Assembly: GCA_016700155.1 (NCBI GenBank)
Contig: CP065001.1
Coordinates: forward strand, 3,596,001-3,660,000
Source: Ignavibacteriales bacterium
GTDB lineage: Bacteria > Bacteroidota > Ignavibacteria > Ignavibacteriales > Ignavibacteriaceae
Direction of reading: 5' to 3'
Length of the DNA: 64,000 nt
This document shows, piece by piece, positions 17,700 to 26,218 of this stretch. Each line of letters begins with the position of its first letter. The stretch's first letter is position 1. Under the pieces are notes generated by a model, which had not been told where the DNA came from, did not search any database, and worked only from the letters and a program-made list of their open reading frames with translations. The position numbers were made by a program, and so were the translations under genes.

Positions 17700-18084
17700 A
17701 AAATGGAAATGAATTTGGGTTTGATAAAAAAAATCTGGAGTTAACGCCGGTTAATTTGCCCCGGACTAAGAATTTCAGAACAGGATTTTCAAATATTTGA
17801 ATAATTTTTTTCTCTGGCGATGAATAAGTTGGGTTTAATTTCGTTAATAGAAAATTAAATATCAAATAAGTGAATGTTAAATTGATATTATTAGTTGATT
17901 ACCTTATCTTTAAGCCAATCAAATGCAAAAGAATTTTAACGGAAATATTCATAAGAAGATAAAACCATTGATTGTGACTTTTTTTATTTTTTAATAGCCG
18001 CTCATTGAGTGGCTATTTTTTTATGTGGAAGAAACTCTGTTAAAACATGTTTTCAATTTTTCCGAATAGTATAAGCAGCATTAA
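17700..18084. other. 385-nt spacer between phoH-like gene and carA
   Basis: It should contain divergent promoters. On the plus strand it includes a tiny open frame (17923-17994, MQKNFNGNIHKKIKPLIVTF then FIF and stop) whose stop codon touches the base of a strong terminator hairpin (17993-18020) only 65 nt before carA. No ribosome-binding site is seen for the tiny frame. Beyond these I see nothing definite. Confidence 0.5.
17993..18023 (+). terminator. Rho-independent terminator upstream of carA (possible attenuator)
   Basis: Stem AATAGCC (17993-17999) with GGCTATT (18011-18017), extended inside by CTC/GAG, followed by seven or more T. No annotated plus-strand gene ends ahead of it, because the gene to the left runs the other way. 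It therefore either ends a short unannotated RNA or works as a transcription attenuator in the carAB leader. Confidence 0.75.
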
Positions 18085-19164
18085 ATGATTCAACATCAAA
18101 AAAAGAAAGCTAAACTCATTCTTCAGGATGGAAGTATGTTCGAAGGGATTTCATTTGGATATGAAGGCAACACAAATGGTGAAGTTGTTTTCAACACCGG
18201 AATGGTTGGCTATCCTGAAACAATGACTGACCCCTCTTATCGCGGACAAATACTCGTCTGCACATACCCATTGATCGGCAATTATGGAATTCCATCTGAT
18301 GCAAAAGAAAATGGTATGTATAAGTTTTTTGAATCAGACTCCATTCACGTAAGAGCTTTGGTTGTTTCAGAGTATTCAGAAAATTACTCGCACTGGAGTG
18401 CAAAAAAATCTTTATCAGACTGGATGGTTGAACAAAAAATTCCCGGCATTTCTGGTATTGATACCCGGATGCTGACAAGGAAACTCCGCGAGATCGGAAC
18501 AATGCTTGGCCAAATTATCATTGACGAAAAAAATGAAATTAATTTTGCTGATCCAAATAAAACTGATCTTGTTGGTGAAGTAAGCATTAAAACACCGGTT
18601 GAATATAAAGCCGGTAAACAAAAAGTGGTTCTTGTTGATTGCGGAACCAAGAACAATATCATCCGTGCATTCCTTGGTAGAAATATTTCTGTTGTTCGTG
18701 TTCCTTATGACTATGATTTCACTGAGATCGAATCAAACGGAATTGTAATTTCAAATGGTCCCGGCGACCCTAGGATGAACAAGGCAACAATTGAAAATGC
18801 AAAACGAGCAATGGAGTTGAGCAAACCTATTCTTGGAATTTGTCTCGGCTCACAGATACTTGCACTTGCTGCCGGTGCCGATACTTATAAACTGAAATAT
18901 GGTCATCGCGGTCATAATCAGCCGTGTAATGAATTCGGAACAAAGAGATGTTACATAACATCGCAGAATCATGGTTACGCTGTAAATTCCTCAACGCTGC
19001 CGGTTGACTGGCGTGAATGGTTTATAAATGATAACGATGGAACAAACGAAGGAATCATTCATATATCAAAACCGTTCTTCGCATCACAGTTTCACCCGGA
19101 AGCATCACCAGGACCCGATGACAGCGAATTCATTTTTGATATGTTTGTCAGAGCACTGAACTGA
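18085..19164 (+). CDS. carA: Carbamoyl-phosphate synthase small (glutaminase) subunit
   Basis: 359 residues. The enzyme hydrolyses glutamine and passes ammonia to CarB for carbamoyl phosphate, the precursor of pyrimidines and arginine. The N-terminal CPSase small-chain domain begins KAKLILQDGSMFEGISFG. The class I amidotransferase domain has the nucleophile Cys253 in GICLGSQ, and His337/Glu339 in QFHPEASPGP. The motif reads CLGSQ where many homologues have CLGHQ, a tolerated position in the family as far as I know. ATG start; no strong Shine-Dalgarno sequence is seen. carB follows after a 94-nt spacer that contains a dispersed palindromic repeat. Confidence 0.96.
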   Translation: MIQHQKKKAKLILQDGSMFEGISFGYEGNTNGEVVFNTGMVGYPETMTDPSYRGQILVCTYPLIGNYGIPSDAKENGMYKFFESDSIHVRALVVSEYSENYSHWSAKKSLSDWMVEQKIPGISGIDTRMLTRKLREIGTMLGQIIIDEKNEINFADPNKTDLVGEVSIKTPVEYKAGKQKVVLVDCGTKNNIIRAFLGRNISVVRVPYDYDFTEIESNGIVISNGPGDPRMNKATIENAKRAMELSKPILGICLGSQILALAAGADTYKLKYGHRGHNQPCNEFGTKRCYITSQNHGYAVNSSTLPVDWREWFINDNDGTNEGIIHISKPFFASQFHPEASPGPDDSEFIFDMFVRALN

Positions 19165-19171
19165 TGTTAAA

Positions 19172-19244
19172 TGTCATTCCGAACTAGGTTCGGAATCTCC
19201 TACATAAATTAAAGATGCTGAATGGCATTGCCATCAGCATGACA
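19172..19244. repeat. Dispersed palindromic repeat (TGTCATTC family) in the carA-carB spacer
   Basis: A TGTCATTCCGAAC end with its own small hairpin (CCGAAC/GTTCGG) and a closing hairpin TGCTGA-TGGCA/TGCCATCAGCA ending ATGACA. The ends TGTCAT and ATGACA are inverted repeats of each other. It matches the layout of the element at 39979-40077 and half of the one near 54461. It occupies almost the whole spacer between two genes that should be cotranscribed. Confidence 0.75.
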
Positions 19245-19258
19245 AAAAGAAAAATGTT

Positions 19259-22200
19259 ATGATAAAAAAAGGTAAACCAAAAAAAGTTTTGATATTAGGA
19301 AGCGGTGCGCTTCAAATAGGTCAGGCTGGTGAATTCGATTACTCCGGCAGCCAGGCAATAAAAGCACTTAAAGAAGACGGTATAACTTCTGTCCTTATCA
19401 ATCCAAACATTGCGACAATACAAACATCCGAAAACTTTGCTGATAAAGTTTACTTCCTTCCCATCAAAACTGAATTTGTTGAACGAATAATTCAAAAAGA
19501 ATCACCCGATAGTATTCTTCTTCAGTTCGGCGGACAAACAGCATTAAACGTTGGTGTAGATCTTTATGAAAAAGGAATCCTTGCAAAGTATAACATAAGA
19601 GTTCTAGGTACACCTGTCGAAGCCATCAAAGCTACTGAAGACCGGTTAGAATTTGCTAACAAAGTAAATGAAGTCGGATTAAAAGTTGCCGTAAGTAAAA
19701 CCGCCACAACAGTTGAAGAAGCAATTGCCGCAGCAAATGAAATTAAGTTTCCTGTTATGGTCCGTATTGCTTATGCGCTTGGCGGACTTGGCTCAGGTAT
19801 AGTAAACAATGAAAATGAACTCAAAGAAAAAGCGAGAAGAGCATTTGCGTTTACCAATCAGATATTGATTGAAGAATCACTTTACGGCTGGAAAGAAGTA
19901 GAGTACGAAATAGTCCGCGACCGTTATGATAATTGTATCACAATCTGCTCAATGGAAAACGTTGATCCGATGGGAATACACACCGGCGATAGTGTTGTGA
20001 TTGCGCCGGTGCAGACTTTATCAGCACAGGAAAATTTTAAACTTCGCTCAATAGGAATAAAACTTATACGTCACCTTGTGGTTGTTGGTGAGTGCAATAT
20101 TCAGTATGCGCTAAGTCCGTTTTCAGACGATTACAGAATAATTGAAGTCAACGCTAGACTAAGCAGAAGTTCAGCACTTGCATCTAAGGCAACAGGATAT
20201 CCGCTTGCGTTCATCGCCACAAAACTTGCATTAGGTTACGCACTTAATGAAGTTGAAAATATTATCACGAAAGAAACATCTGCATGCTTTGAGCCTGCAC
20301 TTGATTATGTCGCATTAAAATTTCCGAGATGGGATCTTCAAAAATTCAGACAGGTTAGTACACAACTTGGTTCCGAAATGAAATCAGTCGGTGAAGTAAT
20401 GTCTCTCGGAAAAAGTTTTGAAGAGGTTTTACAGAAAGCTATCCGGATGCTTGATGTTGGTTTACCCGGATTTACAGGTCACGATCTTTCTTTCACTGAC
20501 CTGGATAAAGATCTTTCTGAACCGACCGATAAAAGAATTTTTGCAATCGCAATTGCTTTACAGAAAGGATACACTGTTGAAAAGATACATCAACTTACAA
20601 AGATAACACCGTGGTTTCTTTTTAAGATGAAAAATATTGTTGATACCGAAAAGAAACTTAACAGCGATAAGCTGACTAATATTAATTCATCTTTAATTCG
20701 GGAAGCCAAGATGAATGGCTTCTCGGATTTTCAAATTGCACAACTGACATCCTCAAAGGAACTTGAAGTAAGAAACTATAGAAAAAAATTCAACATCGTT
20801 CCTGTTGTAAAACAGATTGATACACTCGCTGCCGAATTTCCTGCACAGACAAATTATCTTTATATGACTTATCACGGTTTAACTGATGATATTATTTTCG
20901 GTGAACCAAACCAGGTTGTTGTACTTGGCAGCGGGGCTTACCGTATCGGTTCATCAGTAGAGTTTGACTGGTGCTGCGTTAATGCTGTCCTTTCTCTCGG
21001 CAGGATGAACTACAAAACAATAATGATAAATTGTAATCCCGAAACCGTAAGTACCGACTATGACATTTGCGATAAATTATATTTTGAGCAATTAACATTT
21101 GAAAGAGTTTTAGATATTTATGAAAAAGAAAATCCTGAAGGTGTAATTGTCTCAATGGGCGGTCAAGTTCCCAACAACCTTGCAATGAAACTTCATAACG
21201 CAGGGATAAAAATACTTGGCACTTCACCCGAACAAATTGATAACGCTGAAAGCCGACATAAATTTTCGCAGATACTTGATTCAATACAAGTCGACCAGCC
21301 TGAATGGACTGAAGTAACATCGCTGGCAGATGCGAAAAGATTTTCAAATGAAGTTGGATATCCTGTGCTAATCCGTCCGAGTTATGTTTTAAGCGGCGCG
21401 GCAATGAGTATAGTTTTAACAGAAGATGAGCTTGATACATATCTAAAAAAAGCAACTGAGCTAAACAAGGAACATCCTGTAGTTATTAGTAAGTTTATTA
21501 CTGATGCACGTGAAATTGAAGTTGATGCTGTCGCGGATAATGGTAATGTATTCTGTTATGCAATTGCCGAACACGTTGAAAACGCGGGAGTTCACTCTGG
21601 TGATGCAACAATAGTTCTGCCGCCACAGCGAACTTATTTGGAGACGATGCGTAAGGTAAAAATGATAACCAAAAAAATTGCAAAAAAACTTGAGATCACA
21701 GGGCCATTTAACATTCAATACATCGCTAAGGATAACGAAGTGAAAGTAATTGAATGTAATCTTCGTGCATCGAGAAGTTTTCCGTTTGTATCAAAAACTT
21801 TGAAGATCAATTTTATAGAGTACGCAACGAAATTAATTATGGGAGAAAAAGTTCCTAACATAGATAAGTCATCTTTCGATCTTGATTATGTCGGGGTAAA
21901 AGCATCCCAGTTTTCGTTTACAAGATTGAAAGGTTCAGACCCCGTAACCGGTGTTGAAATGGCTTCAACGGGAGAAGTAGCATGTCTCGGTGATGATTTT
22001 AACGAAGCATTTCTAAAAAGCACATTGGCGATAGGACAGAAAATTCCGACAAAAGGAGTATTACTTTCCACAGGCACATTGAAAAATAAAGCTGAACTGA
22101 TCGACGAGCTTAAAGTAATGCGAAGTATGGGATTAAAATTTTACGGGACGAAAGGCACCGCAGATTTTTATAAGGAAAACGGAATCGACGTAGAAGTGCT

Positions 22201-22453
22201 ATTCAGACCATTTGATAATGCTGAACCATCAATACTTACTTACCTATCAGAAAATAAAATTGATTTAGTCATAAACATTCCCAAGACCGCAGAAAAAGTA
22301 GAACTCGACAGCGATTACATTATCCGAAGAAAAGCAGTTGATCTGAATATTCCATTGTTCACCAACATACAGGTAGCAAAACGATTTGTAAAATCGTTGA
22401 AACATTACTCCCCTTCTACACTCACCATAAAAAGCTGGGATGAGTATAATTGA
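19259..22453 (+). CDS. carB: Carbamoyl-phosphate synthase large subunit
   Basis: 1064 residues, the full length for CarB. It contains two homologous ATP-grasp halves: the first begins KVLILGSGALQIGQAGEFDY (carboxyphosphate synthesis), the second near residue 555 with VVVLGSGAYRIGSSVEFDW (carbamate phosphorylation). The C-terminal MGS-like regulatory domain (about 930-1064) holds MRSMGLKFYGTKGTADFY. ATP-grasp signature NARLSRSSALASKATGYPLA is present in the first half and the equivalent NLRASRSFPFVSKT in the second. Together with carA it makes the complete enzyme. No truncation or frameshift is seen. Confidence 0.97.
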   Translation: MIKKGKPKKVLILGSGALQIGQAGEFDYSGSQAIKALKEDGITSVLINPNIATIQTSENFADKVYFLPIKTEFVERIIQKESPDSILLQFGGQTALNVGVDLYEKGILAKYNIRVLGTPVEAIKATEDRLEFANKVNEVGLKVAVSKTATTVEEAIAAANEIKFPVMVRIAYALGGLGSGIVNNENELKEKARRAFAFTNQILIEESLYGWKEVEYEIVRDRYDNCITICSMENVDPMGIHTGDSVVIAPVQTLSAQENFKLRSIGIKLIRHLVVVGECNIQYALSPFSDDYRIIEVNARLSRSSALASKATGYPLAFIATKLALGYALNEVENIITKETSACFEPALDYVALKFPRWDLQKFRQVSTQLGSEMKSVGEVMSLGKSFEEVLQKAIRMLDVGLPGFTGHDLSFTDLDKDLSEPTDKRIFAIAIALQKGYTVEKIHQLTKITPWFLFKMKNIVDTEKKLNSDKLTNINSSLIREAKMNGFSDFQIAQLTSSKELEVRNYRKKFNIVPVVKQIDTLAAEFPAQTNYLYMTYHGLTDDIIFGEPNQVVVLGSGAYRIGSSVEFDWCCVNAVLSLGRMNYKTIMINCNPETVSTDYDICDKLYFEQLTFERVLDIYEKENPEGVIVSMGGQVPNNLAMKLHNAGIKILGTSPEQIDNAESRHKFSQILDSIQVDQPEWTEVTSLADAKRFSNEVGYPVLIRPSYVLSGAAMSIVLTEDELDTYLKKATELNKEHPVVISKFITDAREIEVDAVADNGNVFCYAIAEHVENAGVHSGDATIVLPPQRTYLETMRKVKMITKKIAKKLEITGPFNIQYIAKDNEVKVIECNLRASRSFPFVSKTLKINFIEYATKLIMGEKVPNIDKSSFDLDYVGVKASQFSFTRLKGSDPVTGVEMASTGEVACLGDDFNEAFLKSTLAIGQKIPTKGVLLSTGTLKNKAELIDELKVMRSMGLKFYGTKGTADFYKENGIDVEVLFRPFDNAEPSILTYLSENKIDLVINIPKTAEKVELDSDYIIRRKAVDLNIPLFTNIQVAKRFVKSLKHYSPSTLTIKSWDEYN

Positions 22454-22551
22454 GATTCAATAGAAATTGGCTCTAAAAATTTAGTTGTTTTCTCAATTGC
22501 AGGTAACGGTATTATTTAATACGTTATAACTGAAAATTCGGGAGAATAGTT

Positions 22552-25032
22552 ATGGGCACAATAGTCAGAACTACTGCATTAGCCTTTCTAATGATTTTCC
22601 AGATTAACACCTTAGCTGAAGTTAACACAACGGGATCTGCTGTTGATAATAACGGCAACATAGTTGTGATCGGTTATTGTCTTGGCAATGTTAGAATTGC
22701 CGGTCAGGAATATACAATAACTCAACCCTCCGTTTATATTTTAAAGTTAGATCCGAACGGTGAAATGATTTGGGTTAAGTTTGCAAACAGCAACGGCTCA
22801 GTTAAAGCCAATGCAGTTGCTGTGGATAGCTCCGGGAATATTTATATTACCGGTGAATTTTCAGGCACTGCTAATTTTGACACTTACTCTCTTACAGCCC
22901 CAACAACTGATGCCTTTATAGCAAAATACAATCATGCAGGAGAAGTAAGCTGGGTAAAACACGGAGCTTCTCCAGGTACAGCAAGAGGAAATGATATTTT
23001 TATTAAGAGTAATTTAGTTTTTGTTTGCGGGTTTGCTGAAACAATTACTTTTGATTCCCTTTCCACACCCGGTGGAGGATTTGTTATAATATATAATTCA
23101 AACGGCAGCATTATTAATCTTTATACTACAAGAGATTATGCCTATAAATTTACTGTAGATAAAGATAGTAGTCTTATTCTTTACACCGGTGAACTAATTA
23201 GTCAAAGTTATTGGCCTTCGCTTTCAAAATATCTTTTTTCCGGTGAAAATTTATGGATAGAATATATTAATGCTCATCATGATCAAACTTTGTGCACTGA
23301 TACCAGTGATAACATTTTTTCAGTCAGTGGTTTTATTAATAATCCTTTATTTTTTAAAAAATTTGATTCGAGTGGAAATTTAATAAACTCAGTAGGTTTT
23401 GGTCCCGGTGGTTCAGGGAAAGATATGATTCTTCATTCTCAAAACGATTTGATTTTGTGTGGATTATATACTAACACTTTTAGTTTTGGAAATACTACAA
23501 TACAAAGTGTTGGTCTAAAAGATTTCTTTATTGCAATGATTGATACAAGTTTTAATCCTATATGGACTAAACATGGTGGCGGATCTTATGACGATGAGTT
23601 GATTAACATATCCCTGACTAATGATGGTAATATTATTTGCAATGGAAATTTTACAGGTGCAGTCACAGTTGATACAATTCAAATAACCGGGGGTATTTCT
23701 GCTACGGATAAATGGGTTGGTATTACAAAATTTGATCCGGATGGAAATCTTATCTGGCTAAAAAAAATAGTTGAACAATTCACCCCACCTTCAACAGCAA
23801 ATTGGTTTCCTTTAGAAGTAGGGAATAAGTTTCAGTACTTTAAGATATATAACAGTTATTCAAGTGTTGGATATGGCGATTACTCGATAAAATTGTTTCA
23901 GGTAACTGATTCAGTGCGTATTAATAATAAAAAATACTTTTCTGTAGATGGATTTTATTGGTTCAGTACCGGAACAAAAATAAGGTATGAGCAAGAATCG
24001 CAACAAATATTTGTACTTTATAATAATCAGGAATATCTATTCATGGATTTCTCGAAAGTACCCGGAGAAGTTTTCTCACAGATTCAGTATAATGGCTCAT
24101 TCCGAAATACTAGTATATTAACTACAAATCTTTTTATTCTGGATGATTCAGTATCAACAAAAGGATTCTATAACATCGTCCGGGTTGGTGGTGGTGGTTG
24201 GCCTCCTATGCCTTATGCGGATATAGCGACCTGGTGTTATTTCGCACCAGAAGTAGGATGGGTTTTCCAGGATGAAGAATCTTACATATCAACATTTCCA
24301 ACTACTGATTTATTTATAATTGAATATTTAATTAATAAAGATGGACAGCCCATTCATAAAAAACATACAGAATCCGCTACATTAAATTTTAATCCTGTTC
24401 TCTTTATCCCCTATGGGGATTCTTTACATCAAAATTTTGTAGTACTTCATCCGTTTTCAAAGCAAAATGTTCCTGCGAGTCATGGTTACTTTTCATATAT
24501 GAATGCTTATCTCCAATCATTTTATTTTAATGGCTCTGATACTTTATGGAATCCTGAATTTCAAATTCAACAGACAACAGAAAAAGATTTTACATTAAAC
24601 TACCAGTTCGACACCACGAAGTACAACGAGGATTATCACCTTTACTACCGTATCGCTGCTGTGGATAAAGGTATTGTTGCTGATACTTTCTATTCACCTC
24701 CAACTGGTTTTTATAAATTATTCTGGAGAGACAGTACTACTTCTGTTAATCAGCTAAGCCCTGATGTGTTTGATTATTCTCTTTCGCAGAATTATCCTAA
24801 TCCCTTTAACCCAAGTACCAAGATTAGTTTCTCATTACCTGGAAGAGAGTTTGTTACTCTTAAAGTGTTTGATATTCTTGGTAAAGAGATTACCACACTC
24901 GTTAATGAAGAACTTGACGCTGGTAAATATGAAGTGGATTTTGATGGTTCTGATCTTTCAAGTGGCATATACATTTATCAATTTAAATCAGGAGTCTACT
25001 TTAGCACAAAGAAAATGCTCCTCATAAAATAG
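22552..25032 (+). CDS. Exported beta-propeller protein with T9SS sorting domain
   Basis: 826 residues with an N-terminal signal sequence ending near NTLAE. Residues 25-400 contain repeats of the kind AVDSSGNIYITGEFSGTANF and FIAKYNHAGEVSWVKHG, typical of SBBP-type beta-propeller blades. Residues about 415-600 form a different module starting NWFPLEVGNKFQYFK. After a beta-rich region the last 90 residues are a type IX sorting domain with NYPNPFNPSTKISFSLP and a terminal KKMLLIK. It is therefore predicted to cross the outer membrane by T9SS and be attached or released at the surface. No catalytic residues are recognisable. It ends 17 nt from the convergent transporter gene. Confidence 0.8.
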   Translation: MGTIVRTTALAFLMIFQINTLAEVNTTGSAVDNNGNIVVIGYCLGNVRIAGQEYTITQPSVYILKLDPNGEMIWVKFANSNGSVKANAVAVDSSGNIYITGEFSGTANFDTYSLTAPTTDAFIAKYNHAGEVSWVKHGASPGTARGNDIFIKSNLVFVCGFAETITFDSLSTPGGGFVIIYNSNGSIINLYTTRDYAYKFTVDKDSSLILYTGELISQSYWPSLSKYLFSGENLWIEYINAHHDQTLCTDTSDNIFSVSGFINNPLFFKKFDSSGNLINSVGFGPGGSGKDMILHSQNDLILCGLYTNTFSFGNTTIQSVGLKDFFIAMIDTSFNPIWTKHGGGSYDDELINISLTNDGNIICNGNFTGAVTVDTIQITGGISATDKWVGITKFDPDGNLIWLKKIVEQFTPPSTANWFPLEVGNKFQYFKIYNSYSSVGYGDYSIKLFQVTDSVRINNKKYFSVDGFYWFSTGTKIRYEQESQQIFVLYNNQEYLFMDFSKVPGEVFSQIQYNGSFRNTSILTTNLFILDDSVSTKGFYNIVRVGGGGWPPMPYADIATWCYFAPEVGWVFQDEESYISTFPTTDLFIIEYLINKDGQPIHKKHTESATLNFNPVLFIPYGDSLHQNFVVLHPFSKQNVPASHGYFSYMNAYLQSFYFNGSDTLWNPEFQIQQTTEKDFTLNYQFDTTKYNEDYHLYYRIAAVDKGIVADTFYSPPTGFYKLFWRDSTTSVNQLSPDVFDYSLSQNYPNPFNPSTKISFSLPGREFVTLKVFDILGKEITTLVNEELDAGKYEVDFDGSDLSSGIYIYQFKSGVYFSTKKMLLIK

Positions 25033-25049
25033 AAGGCAAATAGATTTTG

Positions 25050-25994
25050 CTAAATCAAACCGGTTTCTTTAAGTACAAATAATCCTAACGTCATTGTAAC
25101 AACGGAACCGAGTGTTGTGACTAAAAGAATATTTGCGGCTAATTTACCATTAGATCCCATCGCTTCAGCCATTATAAAACTTGCAATTGCTGTAGGACAT
25201 CCGAATAAGATAAAAATAATTCCAAGGTCCGTCCCCCTGAATCCAAGTAAATAAGCCGCGTATGTTACTATCAACGGAGTCAGCACAAGTTTAATAAATG
25301 AGGAAATCATAGTAAGATTAAGTCCGTTCCTTGCTTCGTTAAAACTCATAAATCCGCCAATACCAATAAGTGCCAGAGGTATTGACAGATCAGCAAGATA
25401 ATCTACAGTACTTAATAGAACAGGATGTATTGCAATGTTAAAGTATGAAAATGGTGTTGAACAAATTACTGCAAGGATTAATGGATTGGTAACAACTTTT
25501 TTAAGAAGATCGGAATTGCCGGAACTTCTCTCTTTTCTTAAAGGAACAGTTAATGCAATAACAGACAATAAATTATATAGTGGAATTGTGAACGCAAGCA
25601 CCAGTGCGGCTTTACCAAGTATCCCCTGTCCAAACAGATTCGCGATAATCGCAAGACCTATAATCGCAAAGTTTCCACGGAATGCGCCCTGAATAAATAC
25701 TGTACGATCCCTTAAGACTTTTACAAGTGGAACAGATACCAGCCAGCTGAATGCAAAAACGAAAAGTGTACCCGAATAAACAAAAGTGATAATCGAAAAA
25801 TTAAATATCTGACTGATATCCAGCAGAGCGATCTCCTTAAAAATTAATGCGGGTAATGATACATTAAATACAACAGCCGATGATCGCTTTACAAAATTTT
25901 CATCAATCAATTTTATTTTTCGTAAAAAATAACCGAGAGCGACAATTAAAAAGACAGGCGCTACAAGACTGGTTATGAAAATCAGATTTTCCAT
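25050..25994 (-). CDS. AEC-family transporter (auxin efflux carrier type)
   Basis: 314 residues with about ten hydrophobic segments in two five-helix halves. The start FLIVALGYFLRKIKLIDENF and FNVSLPALIFKEIA match the N-terminal signature of the AEC (mem_trans) family, which exports or imports organic anions such as malate or auxin-like compounds in an ion-gradient-driven way. The conserved GCPTAIASFIMAEAMG block is present near the C-terminus. It is an isolated minus-strand gene between two plus-strand T9SS cargo genes. The substrate cannot be predicted. Confidence 0.85.
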   Translation of the reverse strand: MENLIFITSLVAPVFLIVALGYFLRKIKLIDENFVKRSSAVVFNVSLPALIFKEIALLDISQIFNFSIITFVYSGTLFVFAFSWLVSVPLVKVLRDRTVFIQGAFRGNFAIIGLAIIANLFGQGILGKAALVLAFTIPLYNLLSVIALTVPLRKERSSGNSDLLKKVVTNPLILAVICSTPFSYFNIAIHPVLLSTVDYLADLSIPLALIGIGGFMSFNEARNGLNLTMISSFIKLVLTPLIVTYAAYLLGFRGTDLGIIFILFGCPTAIASFIMAEAMGSNGKLAANILLVTTLGSVVTMTLGLFVLKETGLI

Positions 25995-26218
25995 ATATCT
26001 AAAATAGTATTATAGATGCAGCATAAAAAAAATAATTAGATAAATATTAATTGAATGAATAAAGATTTTGAGTTATGTTAAACACAGATTTTTCCGATCC
26101 CGATTTCCTCTGGTTAAACCCGGAAAGAAATACTGCCTGATAAAATAAATATTTATTTATGGCTGGTATCAGGCGAAACCCCAAAGTGAAACTATAAAAT
26201 AATTCATTAGGAAAATAA

